Source: Spinellus fusiger
Lineage: Eukaryota; Mucoromycota; Mucoromycetes; Mucorales; Phycomycetaceae
NCBI GenBank assembly: GCA_025094145.1
Contig: JALLLS010000106.1
Span: 1-64,000 of the forward strand
Reading direction: 5' to 3'
DNA: 64,000 nucleotides
Shown here: one piece after another, positions 31,951-43,183 of the stretch
Position numbering within the stretch: the first letter of the stretch is position 1
Layout of the letters: each line of letters starts with the position of its first letter
Notes under the pieces: generated by a model
The model's database searches: none
What the model was told of the DNA's origin: nothing
What the model saw: the letters and a program-made list of their open reading frames with translations, nothing else
Position numbers and translations under genes: made by a program

Positions 31951-32189
31951 AATGACAAGAGAAAGAGAAGCAATGTACAGTACGAATAGAATAGGTAGAG
32001 ACACTCAAGGAATAGTAATCCTACTATAGCAACACAGAAAATAGAAAAGAATAGAGAAGAATTTTATCTTTTCTTTCTTTCTTTCTTTTGTTTGTACTCT
32101 ATGTTCACATTTCTCCATGTTCATATTTCTCCATGTCCTTTCAGACTTGGATTTCTCTTGTATGGATGATTTCGTCTCTCTTCTTTAGT

Positions 32190-32452
32190 CACTGACAGCG
32201 ACATGCAGTGGAGACACGAGTTTCTAGTCCAGGTTTACCAATGAATTTGCTTGTCAACGCGTTTCTACGAGTCCCAGGCTGAACACATGGAACAGTTGAT
32301 ATCCGCTTGTTCTACAAATATAAGTCAAAGCGGAGTCGGTTATAGAATAGCGTCACTAATTTTTTTTACATGAATAAACAGTCTGTTCATTTCCCTCTTG
32401 TGAATCGACAGTGCAAGTGACAGGATCTATAGAAATAAAACACAGGGCCAGC
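32190..32452 (-). CDS. Possible small Cys-containing protein (two exons, uncertain)
   Basis: On the minus strand, MLALCFISIDPVTC starts at about 32452, with a possible donor near 32383. After a TTTGTAG acceptor near 32314 the frame continues NKRISTVPCVQPGT and ends at VSTACRCQ with a stop near 32192. Joined, this gives about 65 aa with five Cys and a short hydrophobic start. I do not recognise it. The donor (GTTTAT) is weak, and the gene could instead be the 3' remnant of something longer cut off by element C2 to its right. Confidence 0.3.
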
Positions 32453-32776
32453 ATGAAGAAAGAGAGAATTTTATGGAAGAGGTGTCCTATTTTTATTTAT
32501 TATTAAAAGAGAAAATCACTGTAACTTTTATGGAGATAGGAAAAGAAAAAAGAAACAGTGAATCTGTGAAATATCAAAGGATAGTGTGTTTTTAAGAATT
32601 CAAGATCGATGACATTTGACTCGCTGCATTTTACAGTAATAGGCTTATCTAAACAAAAAGATTTTTTTTTAAAAAAAAAAACAGAGTCATTCAATGCTTA
32701 TAATGGTCATCGCTGTCTGTCTGTGTCCAAGTCAATCAATGTCAGTCAATGTCAGTCAGTCAATATCAGTGTCTAT

Positions 32777-34556
32777 TTACTAAACATTATAATATCCTTT
32801 GCATGACAGAATTCAATAAGACACACTCCATTATGTTTTTATATAGTTTACCTGTAGCATGGGTTTACATCAGTTAGTTAACCGAGACTCTAGTGATCAC
32901 TGAGGAAGAGGAGGAGGAGGAGAATAAACCAATAGGCTTGGACCTTTTCTTAGTTCTAGCTGTATCCTTGGTCATATTTTCTTTTGTTATATCTACAAAA
33001 GCACTCTGGGCAAGTACCATTTTCCCTTGGAGATAACAGACTATGTCTAAAGTATAATGTAGCGGCGAGATTACGATTCCAAAGCTTCAATGTCCTGTCT
33101 TTTATACAATTTTAGTTTGAACACCCATTTGAAGGGAGAAAAGTGAGTTTTTGTCTTTTGTTTCTGATAATGTAGCTTGAGATAGCTCTTCAATAGACTC
33201 AATGTAATCCTCATCAATAGGCAGTTTGCGGCTACTACCTGAGGAACATCTCGATATAAAGTTTTGCTTGACTACCGACACTGCCACACCATCAGTTTCT
33301 ATTGTACCTTGACCTTTGATTTTGAATTGACATGACCTCAAAGATCAAACCTATTGCCTATATATCTCTTGTTTTTTGTTTTGTTTTTGTTTTTGTTTTT
33401 GTTTTTGTTTTTAAAATGTAGAATGTGTGTATCTTTGTGCTTTCATAGATAGATACTTGTTGAGCATTGGTTATTTTGATTGGAGTGTAGAACGCATAGT
33501 GGCAGTAGTCATCTTTCAATGGGTTGATCTTCTCTCTTATTTGATGCACCTTGGGTGTGAGGCATATTTTACCTGAAGCACCACCCTCTCTGATTTGCTT
33601 ATTAACGAAAGACAAAAATACCTCACGGAAGAAATCATTGGTTATGCATTCATTCAAAGCAAATCCATCTTTACTGAGTAGATAGATCAATGTATACATG
33701 GAGAATGTATAAGTATGAGAGACAATGGTATTGATATTATGAACAAGATATTGTAAAACAAATGAATAGTCCGATCTCCAACCAGTGTCATGTAAAGAGG
33801 TCTTAATTGTCATTAATGGCTTCTTAGGTTCAAAAGTGTTTGTTTAGTCGACGTACAAGTAAGTCTGTTCTTTTCTATTCAACTTCTTTGTCATTCTTCC
33901 ATTTGACATTTGAACTATTACAATCTAATGATTATTACAGATAAAAGAACTTCAAGGAAATAACCACCAGAAATTACACATACTAATGCAGGCTATTGTA
34001 CTCTTATACTATCTCTAAAATATCTATCCACTACATTAAATAGGTTATGACTTATCATAGATGCTTTATTCAATACCATTGATTTTGTAGCTGTTTTTTT
34101 ATAAACTGTTAACTGTTAGTTTCCTGTTTTTAATGTATAAGACCTAAAGTAACTGTATCCTGTACATCACTTAGTATATCTCTTCTCAGCATGTCTTGGT
34201 TATGCCGTATTAAATTCAAGTGACCCTAATGTTAGCATACATATCTACTCTATACTGATAAAAGGGCTTTCCAAATAAATGCAAGTGATTTATTTTTCTG
34301 TACATCAATTTGAGACAGTGGTGTTTTAGTGTGCTTATCTTGACATTTTGGTCATTGACTGAGCATGTATTTCTATTCCAACCTAACTGTTCTGTAGGAA
34401 GAAGAAGTTACCGAGTATATAATTAGAATTAACATCTTTGTTCAAGAAAGTGTGTATAATATTTAGCTGATCTAGACATCTTCCCAAAACACTATTAGCC
34501 AATCAAAAGGGTGTATTAGCCATTCTTAAAAGGTGATTTCTCAGAAATTATATAAA
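32777..34556 (-). mobile_element. Fanzor-like element C2, near-identical copy of C1
   Basis: This is the partner of 7382-9163 in the same orientation. The 151-codon N-terminal block (33813-33358) differs from the C1 protein by one residue (Thr to Ala), and the 79-codon block (33341-33102) is identical. A 2-base deletion near 32968 (CTTGAAGTC becomes CTTGGTC) breaks the C-terminal frame that is still open in C1. The left edge abuts a GTCAGTCAAT repeat, and the right edge lies about 450 bp upstream of the first visible exon of the M13 peptidase gene. Confidence 0.75.
32874..33813 (-). pseudogene. Fanzor-like protein remnant in C2
   Basis: It has the same three blocks as C1: an N-terminal block, the TDGVAVSVV block, then the LWNRNLAATLYFRH tail, which here frameshifts after the CFCRYNKRKYD segment. 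The catalytic core is absent as in C1, so the deletion happened before the copies separated. Not functional as a nuclease. Confidence 0.5.
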
Positions 34557-35006
34557 TATAATTATCTTTCTATTTATATAATTATCTCTCTATTTATATA
34601 ATTATCTCTATTTATATAACTATCCCTAGTAATACAAAACTTTCTGTAATTGTGTATTCTGTCTATGAATGCATGGATGGGTGTACCAAAATAAAAAGGC
34701 TTATAATAAAACAGTCTATTAATGAGTGCAGAGAAATAGAACAGGCGCAGATTCCTTACAGATCAAGACACACCTATACATTAATAACAGTAGACAGGAT
34801 GTAGAAATATATCAAAAGAAGAGAAACAGTGATAAAATAGATAATAATAGATCATAGATAATAAAAACAAAAACAAAAAGACATCTCCCTGGTCTCCTTA
34901 TTATTTATGGTTTGTACCTTTTCCACCTCCTTTAATAAAAAGGCAGTAAGAAATACTGACAGATAAAAAGATAGAGCAAGCTGTTCTTTTCAGTCTTACC
35001 AAACCA
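34557..35006. other. AT-rich spacer between C2 and the peptidase gene
   Basis: Contains ATTTATATAATTATCTC repeats at about 34555-34620 and otherwise AT-rich DNA. A TTTTCAG just before 34994 could be the acceptor of an unseen upstream exon of the peptidase. Confidence 0.45.
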
Positions 35007-37501
35007 ATGATAATGACAGCACTGCAAAACATCACTTCTTCTGTTTGTACAACACCCGCATGTCTTCGTGTAGCCAGTGCTATTCTCAGTGATGTTAAGC
35101 TCACAGTAGATCCATGCTCAGATTTCTATCAGTATACATGTAAAGTACACTTGTCATTCAATTGTTCTTATCATCAATGCATGGACATTAGGTGGCAGTT
35201 GGTCTGATACAACAGAGATACCTCAAGATCATTCTAGTAAGATCCGCCTATAAGAAACCCAGTCCATAGGGAATAGGAAGAGTAAGTTGCTAAGAATGAC
35301 ATGTCTATAGGCATAGGTACTTTTGAGACACTGCAGGAAAGCAACATAGCTATTTTGGAGGGAATATTCCAAGGATCCTATGAATCACTCATCAAGGGAA
35401 ACAAGAGCAATGGATTCAAGACTACAGAGAGTGATCAGCACAATTTCCAACATCTTCAGTCCTACTATAACTCATGTATGGATGAGGACACCATCAATAG
35501 CCTAGGACCTACTCCCATCTACAAGGAATTGGCAGAGATCTATCGTCTATTCCCTGTAGAAGAACCCATAGTGTTTCCCCAACACACACAGATAGTAACT
35601 CAGGCACTGGTGTTTATGTTGCAGCAAGGCATTGAGCCTCTACAGAGTCTTTATGTGGGTCCTGATGATAAAAACCCTAATGTCACAGCCATCAATGTTC
35701 TGCAGCCTGATCTTGGTCTTCCTTCCAAAGAGTATTATGACAAAAAAGACATACTTCTTCTCTACAAAACAGGTCTTTTCCCTGTAATGAAGCGAGTGCT
35801 AGAGCCAAGCCGTCTGAATCTAGACGAGGCTGGAAAGGCCAACCTGACCCTCCTCACAGACATTGGCATTGACACACTCGTCACCCATGCTATCGCTGTA
35901 GAAGCAAAGATAGCAAAGGCAATGCTTCTATCCCAGGACCTGTTGGATCCTACCACCACCTACCACCCAATGACATTGGACCAACTGCAAGAGAACTACC
36001 CTTTTCTTCATTGGACTCAGTTCCTCCGTGCGTTTATTCCCAAGGAGATCACAGAAGATCCCCCCTTTCTTATCGTGAATGCACCCTTGTACCAACAGCG
36101 CCTTGTTGCATTGCTGAAAACACTCACCACTTATCAACTAAGAGACTACTTCGTTGTCCGCCATGTCCTTGATAAAGTGTATGCCTTGGACACAACCACC
36201 CGTTCCTTGTTGCAACAGATGAAGGGCGATCTGTACAGTGGCACCCACCAGCTCCTACCACGCCACCAAACCTGTACGAAATCCACAAGCAGCACGTTTG
36301 GTCCATTGGCAGGCCGCTACTTTGTTCTCGCTACACTGGGAGGAGAATCCGAGCGTCACTCTCTTGAACAGTTTGTCACTCTTTTACAGTCTTCTTGGAT
36401 CCAGCGGCTTCTTGACATTGATTGGCTCGATACACCCACACGACACCAGGCAGTAGAGAAGATGGAGAGAATCCAGTCTAAACTGGCTTATACAGTGGCA
36501 TCGCCTGACATGCGATCTGATAAGAGCCTAGAGGAGTACACAGCCAACCTGACCGTGACCTCTTCTTATTATGAGAACCAGAAATCAGTGACAGCATGGG
36601 AGCTGGAGAAAATATGGCGCCAAATCAACCAGCCTGTGGATAAGAGAAAGTGGATGATGAATGCACAGGATGTGAATGCATATTATACAAGAACAGGGAA
36701 TGAAGTGGTTGTGCCTGCTGGTATTCTGCGTAGTCCCTTTTATGATCCACAGGTGCCTGCTTCTTTAAACTATGGAGGGATTGGCATGGTCATTGGTCAT
36801 GAATTGAGCCATGCTTTGGATAATGCAGGGCGTATGTACAATCAGGAAGGACGGCTTGAGCAATGGTGGACCAATGACACTCTCCAGTCGTATGAAAAGG
36901 CATCGCAGTGTTATGTGGATCAGTACAATCATTGGACAGTGGAGGGAGAGAACAAGACACTCTCTGTCAATGGCAATGTAAGCAGTGTAGAAAGTGAAGA
37001 AAGAAAAAAGAAGAGATTCCTCATACAAATCCCCTTGGACTTTAGCTAACACTTTCCGAGAATCTTGCTGATAATGGTGGGCTGTCAGTTGCTTACATGG
37101 CCTACCAACACCTTTTACAAGACGATTCTCAAGTGAACTCATTGGCTAATGTCCATTCACGACTTCCTGGACTAGAACAATTCTCGTCGGATGCTCTTTT
37201 CTTTATTAACTTTGGCAGGGTTTGGTGTAGTCGCCAGAGACCTAGCACCACAGAACAATTGGTAATGGGCAAATGGCTGACTGTTGATCCAATTGTAATG
37301 GATAACTCACACTCGCTTGTCTATTCCTCTTCTTTCTCTCTCTTTCTCTCTCTTTCTCTCTTTTAGTTATTAACAGATGTTCATTCTCCCAACCGTGTTC
37401 GTGTCAATGCTGCTGTGCAAAACTCACCTGATTTTGGCAGAGTATTCCAATGCCCAGTGGATAGCCCAATGAACCCACGTCAGAAGTGTCAGTTGTGGTA
37501 A
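35007..37501 (+). CDS. M13-family (neprilysin-like) zinc metallopeptidase (5 exons, N-terminus uncertain)
   Basis: Exons are 35007-35139, 35192-35236, 35311-36977, 37046-37261 and 37367-37501, giving 731 aa. M13 enzymes are ectopeptidases cutting small peptides. The conserved N-terminal block VDPCSDFYQYTC is followed by GSW. The zinc site is GHELSHALDNAGR (HExxH) in exon 3, with the third ligand and helix in SENLADNGG across intron 3. The NAYY-type substrate strand and the C-terminal QCPVDSPMNP...CQLW are present. Family members usually begin with a cytoplasmic tail and one membrane span, or a signal peptide. None is visible after the ATG at 35007, so a first exon may lie further upstream or have been lost near element C2. 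Confidence 0.88.
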
Positions 37502-37707
37502 TGAACGAAAGAAGAAGAAAAAGCTACAACCTTTTATCCATTTCCTCTCTCTCTCTCTCTTTCAATAGTTAATGACCTATTCACTTATTCATCTACTCAT
37601 CTACCTATGAATATATAACAAACACAAGCTCATCTACATACATATACACATACACACACACACATATATACACACACATAAAAACCAATAAACATCTCAC
37701 TTCTCTT
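37502..37707. terminator. Shared 3' region of M13 peptidase and COG7
   Basis: About 200 bp between convergent stop codons, rich in CT, CA and TA microsatellites. It must contain both cleavage/polyadenylation sites. AATAAA occurs on the plus strand near 37688. Confidence 0.4.
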
Positions 37708-38405
37708 TCAAAGCTCCAATACCATCACTCCTCTTATCTTGGCCACTCTTTTCAACCCTTCACTCTCCTTGGTTGGATCCTTGCGGGCTGCCCATAACGC
37801 CTTGACAATCCTATCCTCCTCCCACGCCATATACTCCTGCACCAACAAAAGATCAGGCAAGGGAGACACCTCCAAGGCTGCCAGCACATTGACCAAATAC
37901 CCCATGTCGGTCTGTAGCTGCAACCCCTGTTCACTCGTCATCTCCTTGCCATCATACACTTTTTCAAGAAACGCTTCTGTGGTCCCATGCGCCACACACG
38001 TCGTCCATCGCTGCAACACCTCCTCCTCTTCTCCTCTGCCATGACAGCCATAAGGCAGGGTAGCAGGCTGGAAGGCAAGCGCAGGATCGTCCACATACAC
38101 CTCAAAGTACTGAGGCAGCATCAATAGTTGTTCTCCAATGCGTGTCATGTACAGACTCGGAGACCGACTGAAGGGGGTGTCTTGGGGTGGGGTGTCTTGG
38201 ATTTCGGTCCATAGATCGACGAGGGAATGCAGCATAGGCAGCTGGACTGCATCGTACACGTACCGCTGGCACTGTGCTGCTAGTGCTTCCAGGGCAGGGG
38301 AGGGGTCTACCGTGGGTTCGGTGGGGAGACGTTCCAAAGCAGCACTATTGAGTACTGATGACATAAGAAGAGACACTGAAGCATGAGGAAATGTGTCTTG
38401 AGCAT

Positions 38406-38440
<35 letters not shown>

Positions 38441-39951
38441 GTGGTAGGTGTGGACGGGTGCTGATGAAAAGCACGTTGGGTCGTGGCAAGAGCCTGAAGG
38501 AGTCGCTGGCTTTCACGAGCATGGTCCATAAAGTGCTGGTAGAGGGTATGACACAGAGTGAGCAGACGTAACCCTACCTGAAAATCAGAACCATCCTCGT
38601 CCCATTGTGATAAGGTAGGCACCAAGTGAGTGATGTGACAAGCAAGTGTCTCTATCCAATGGAACAACACACCACGCCATACAGCAGCACCATACCCATG
38701 CGTAAAGGCCAGACACCGCTCCAGTCCTTCTTGGCAGAGGGTGTTGGTAGCAGGAACAAGTGTATGAAGAATGAACTGCACTGTCCCCATGGCACTGTCT
38801 TGTTTGATCTCCTGGAAGAGAGAGTGCAGGGCCTGGGTCAGTGCTTCTTTTTCCAGGGTGCCGTAGTGGGTCTGGAGAGGAAGAAAGGGCTCGTACAGAC
38901 TGTAGGCCCATGCATTGGGATCCGAGTGCCGGAGCGCCAAGGGAGTGATGGAGAGCAGAGGGTGGACAGACAAACGCCGTGGACGCACACCGGTACTGAC
39001 AGGAGGTTTGGCCAGTAGCCGCTCAAGGGCCAGTCCAAACTGCTCTGTAGTGACAAACGCATCCACTACTGCCTGGACATCCCCCCTGAGAGACTGGAGC
39101 TGGTCACTTAAAGAAGGGTCCAGAGTAGTGAACAGACGCTGGACAAGTGCCTGCATCACAGCCTTGGGATCAGGAAACAGCGAGGCACAATGGACATATT
39201 CCTGAGTAAGGGCGTGCTCCATATGACTGTAAAAGGCCCTTAATGTCACTGTGGCGGCAGTATAGGCACGCCACTGGAGTTGCAGAGGAGGACATGTCTC
39301 TTCCAGGTACATATCAACAAAGGTGTCGGACCGTCCTATGCGTGTCAGCACACCATACAGTGCCTGGCTCTTGGGGAGATCGCTGCTCTGTAGGGCCAGC
39401 GTCACCAGTGGCTTGAGGTGGGTCTCTAGGGCCTGCTCAAGGGTGTGCAGCAACTGACGCCGGGTTTCGAACTCTGATGTGTGTTGGAACACATCCAGGC
39501 TTTGTTGGGCGTGATGGAGGCGCAGAGCACAGCCCTCATAGTCTTTCTTTTCAAGAGCCTTGGTGGCCTCCTTTTCTAGCTGACTCCAATTCTCTGCCTC
39601 ACGGAGCTGAGTCTGGCACTGCTCCATGCGTGTTTTGACGAGATGGAGTTGACGGAGTCGTTCAAGGGCGTCGTGGCTGTCATGTTCTCTGACGTGGGCC
39701 TGGACTTTGCGTAGAGTGGCATGGGTAATGTGTGCATCCATGGAGAGACGTTCTACTTCATACATGAGGCGGGGGAGTTGGGTGAGGACTTGATGGTTCA
39801 ATTGGGTGACTTTGGCGGAGATGTGTTCTCCTGTGTGCTGGAGGGTGGCCATGACGAGTGTACTTTGTTCTGTCTGTGGGTCAAGCAGAGACGCGTTGAT
39901 CCACTTTTTGACGTCAAAGTCCTTTTGGGCCAGTGCATCCAGATGAGCCAT
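37708..39951 (-). CDS. COG7: Conserved oligomeric Golgi complex subunit 7 (single exon)
   Basis: An uninterrupted ORF of 747 aa. COG7 is a lobe-B subunit of the COG tether, which returns Golgi enzymes by retrograde vesicles. The start reads MAHLDALAQKDFDVKKWIN, matching the family's FDV-x-WIN N-terminal motif, and is followed by a long heptad-rich coiled-coil segment (about residues 40-180). A Ser/Asn repeat from GCTGTT units (38405-38441) forms a low-complexity linker near residue 510. The ORF is notably GC-richer than its surroundings and intronless among intron-dense neighbours, which could reflect retroposition or intron loss. It is head to head with SBDS. Confidence 0.85.
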
Positions 39952-40112
39952 AAGAAATGAGGAATATGAGAAATGAGAAATGAAGAGAAATGAAGAAGAA
40001 GAGGAAAAAGAGGAAAAAGAGAAAGAGGGCGGAGTGAAGGTGTCATTAAGTGACTGCGGACAGACTCTAGCATTCTTTTGCTTTTCTTTCCCTTTTGCTC
40101 CCTGTCACTTCC
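39952..40112. promoter_or_regulatory. Short divergent promoter between COG7 and SBDS
   Basis: Only 161 bp separate the two start codons. The interval has GA-rich runs (GAAGAAGAGGAAAAAGAGG) and no clear TATA box, so the two genes probably share a bidirectional promoter. This is inferred from position. Confidence 0.55.
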
Positions 40113-41182
40113 ATGGTTATTCAACAGCCTAGTAACCAAATCAAGTAAACTACAGTAGACTATCACCACAACTGAAGAAAGAGAGAGAAAGAGGAGAAAG
40201 AGAAAGAGAAAGAGAAAGAGTTCTGAATTGTTGCGTAGACTGACAAATGTGTCTGTGGTGAGACTGCGCAAAGGAGGAAAACGGTTCGAACTGGCATGCT
40301 ATAAAAACAAGGTCATGGAGTGGCGGTCGAATGTGTGAGTGACTTGTGGGTGGGGGAGGTCCAAGGCTAATAGAAACAGAGAGACAGATCTAGACGAGGT
40401 GTTGCAGGTGCACAGCATCTTTCTTAATGTCTCCAAAGGACAGGTGGCAAGCAAGAGTGATCTGGAGAAATGCTTCAAAACAGATGAGACGGATAAAGTG
40501 ATTCTCGAGGCAAGTTGTCCTTACCTATCAAGGCGACATGGGGGACTGACGGGTCTCGTATAGATCCTTAACAAGGGAGAACTCCAGGTTGCTGAGAAGG
40601 AGCGCTCTAATCAACTGGAATCCATGTGGAAGGACATTGCCAACATTGTTACTGACAATTGTGTGAATCCTCAAACAAGACGTCCTTACACAGTCACTAT
40701 GATAGAAAAGGCCATGCAGGATCTTCACTTGAGTGTCAATCCCAAGCGCAGTTCAAAGTCACAGGTACACCCTTATTCTAATTCTACAGGCGACTCACTC
40801 TAGACATAGGCATTGGAAGTGATCAAGCAACTCCAGGAAAAACAAATGCTGCCGATTCAGAGAGCCCAAATGCGACTGAGAATCACTCTTACAGCTGGTA
40901 AAGAGACAAAGAAGTTGAGGGAGAAGTTGCTGCCTCTTATGACATGTGTGGAGGATGAGGATTTTGAGTCTGCAGAATATGAATTGGTAGGAAGAACAAG
41001 TCAACAGGGCATGGATGGGACTCATATTTCTCTCTTTCTATTGACATTTCTCCAAGATTGCACTGGTGGATCCAGGGAGATATCGTATTATTCAAGACAT
41101 ACTACAGAATGAGGCAAAAGGAAAAGGGCAGCTGGAGATTATGAGTTTGCGTGAAAAGGAGCAGGGGGATGAACAGTTCTAG
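40113..41182 (+). CDS. SDO1: SBDS/Sdo1 ribosome maturation factor (6 exons)
   Basis: Exons are 40113-40144, 40239-40334, 40374-40509, 40564-40764, 40810-40986 and 41057-41182, giving 255 aa (family about 250). With the GTPase Efl1, Sdo1/SBDS releases Tif6/eIF6 from pre-60S subunits in the cytoplasm. The N-terminal FYSH domain shows [20 protein letters not shown] and [12 protein letters not shown], the middle domain NPQTRRPYT, and the C-terminal ferredoxin-like domain ALVDPGRYR. Exon 1 is 32 nt, encoding [11 protein letters not shown]; it was chosen because it rejoins the frame exactly at LTNV. The donor at 40510 is GC (GCAAGT). The stop is one base from the MON1 stop. Confidence 0.95.
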
Positions 41183-41183
41183 A

Positions 41184-43183
41184 TTAAAATACAGGGGAAT
41201 TGAGAATAAACAGGCTTTCTTCATGCTTCTTTATCCACCGAAGCAGTTGATTTGAGCTAGCAATAAACACAGATTTGGGTGTGTCAGGGCCAAACACAAC
41301 ATAAAGTTCAAAGGAAGAAGTGATCTAGAAGAAGAAAGACAAAGAGTGAATCAACAGCACTACGATGAGAGAAGAAGTTGGAGAGGAAGAACATTGCTTA
41401 CCCAACCTAGCATGATTTCGTATTCACTGTGATGGTAGTAGAGCTTAAGTGCACGGGTTCTAGCATGCATACGGCCATACACATGCTGGTACAGTCGATA
41501 CAGTCTACAGAAGGAAGTCTAAGGAAAAAAGAAGAAGGAAATCCAGGCCAAAGACACTCTACCTTCTTCGGTCCATGGCATTGGTATAGATGCCACTAAA
41601 GGCAGGACTTGTGAATTGGACATGGTTCTTGGCCTTGTACATAAAATGCAACAGAGTAGGAATCCCTACTTCTTCTATTCTCCCGAGAAGAAGAAAAAGT
41701 GAGTATTGATGTATCTATTGATGTATCTACTCGTGTGTTTATTACCTGTAGTGTACAGCTCATCCGATGCCTTGAGAATAGGCTCCAGAAGACTCTTTTT
41801 CCGCATTGCTTCCACCATGACTGTCTTCCACTCACTCAGCTCAAAGAAGTTGTCTTTACTGGTACTGATCATGACGACAGAGACATCTCTCTCAATATAG
41901 CAGATATAAGCATGCAGAAATCCCTGTGAATTGAATTTTGGTAAACATAGGGGTGTCCATGACTCTGCTGTATGAAATGTTGTGGATCCTGTTAACATAT
42001 TAAACAGTAAATGCAGATCTAGACCATGGAAAACAGGTTAACACATCCTCCTCCTTTTGTATTTTAGAGTGACTATGAACATTTACCCGATGGATGCAGA
42101 CTGTGCTTTCTTGGCCTTAGAAGAGTGACCAGCCGTCCTTTGGCTACTATCATAGCATACAAGAGATCCTTCTTTTTTTTTTGTATAGGTTGTTGTTTTG
42201 AAAGAAAAGAAAAGAAGAAAAAACAAATAGGAAATCAATGAAAGGTCTTACACTTTTAGCCTTGCCTTGACTCTTCCATCCAATAGAATAGCGCCTGTCT
42301 CCTCACGCACAGACCGTGGAAGGCGTAAACATTGCAATGCACTGAGCATAAAGCTGTGGTCGTTGTTGAACAGAGTAGCAAGACTATCGAGAAATACCTC
42401 TGTACCTAGTCCTGATGAGCACACCTTGAAAGATGTATGACTATTACCTCCCAAGAGTCGTCTCAAATCAAAGTTGATTCTCTGCTCAAAGATCCGGGTG
42501 AGTTGGACACTGGTGAGGACACTGAGGATCTGACTATGCAAATAGAGAAGCTGGTCTCTTAACTGGGCATCGGATTCTCCTGTACGAGACACAGTGACAA
42601 AATACAATGGCTCTTTGAGTAAAAACACAAACGACTGGTTGCCTGCATGAATGGATCTAAGCCAAGGTGACATTAGTATACAGGTGGGGTGTATGCATTA
42701 TGCAAATTTTACTTGATAGCATCGTCACCGTCCTGGAAGAAGGAGATAATTGCCTGCACCACACCCATAAGAGAAGAGATACCCGACTCGGTGCCATATC
42801 TATGGTCCATAGAGAAGGATAAGTAGTGTGTCCAAGCACCAGAAGAATAGAAACACATGTCTACCGAGTCCACACTGGTTTTCCAGCACTGCTTAGAATA
42901 AAAAAGTGTTTCTTGTGTTGTAGCCAGGTAGAACTAGTAGAGTCTGTCCAGGGTGAGTAGTCATTCCATGCCCTGACTTGCCATGATGGTGGTGTCGACG
43001 AGAATGACTGACACTGGCGAGAATAGAACTGCGAGACCCTTGACGGCGGATTTTATTATGCGTTTTGACAAGTTCGCTCATAGTGGAGTTAGAGGAATAG
43101 CTGGATTCACAGGAAGACGCTAGTGCTGACTGCTCAGAAGAGTCTTGTTGGCTGTTGCTGGGTTGTATTGGGAGAGGCTCCAT
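41184..43183 (-). CDS. MON1: Vacuolar fusion protein Mon1 (multi-exon)
   Basis: Resolved 5' exons are 43183-42978, 42933-42865 and 42799-42713. A larger exon spans about 42658-42260, and further exons cover about 41995-41740, 41660-41560, 41470-41400 and the end at 41184. Mon1-Ccz1 is the GEF that activates Ypt7/Rab7 on late endosomes, for vacuole fusion and autophagy. The Longin-type core is clear: KKHFFILSSAGKPVWTR, MGVVQAIISFFQDGDDAIKS, FVFLLKEPLYFVTVSRTGES, INFDLRRLLGG. The C-terminus ends NQLLRWIKKHEESLFILNSP. The N-terminus is Ser/His-rich and variable. The 42934-42977 intron is only 44 nt and is placed so the frame enters TWLQHKKHFF. Confidence 0.9.

Larger units (their letters stand above)
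31432..32776. other. Region upstream of RasGAP; minisatellite and a possible small minus-strand gene
   Basis: 31790-31950 is a degenerate GAATTATA/GAATTACA minisatellite. A possible two-exon cysteine-containing ORF lies at about 32190-32450 (listed separately). Near 32710-32770 is a short GTCAGTCAAT repeat that ends where C2 begins. The RasGAP promoter must lie near 31440-31700. Confidence 0.5.
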
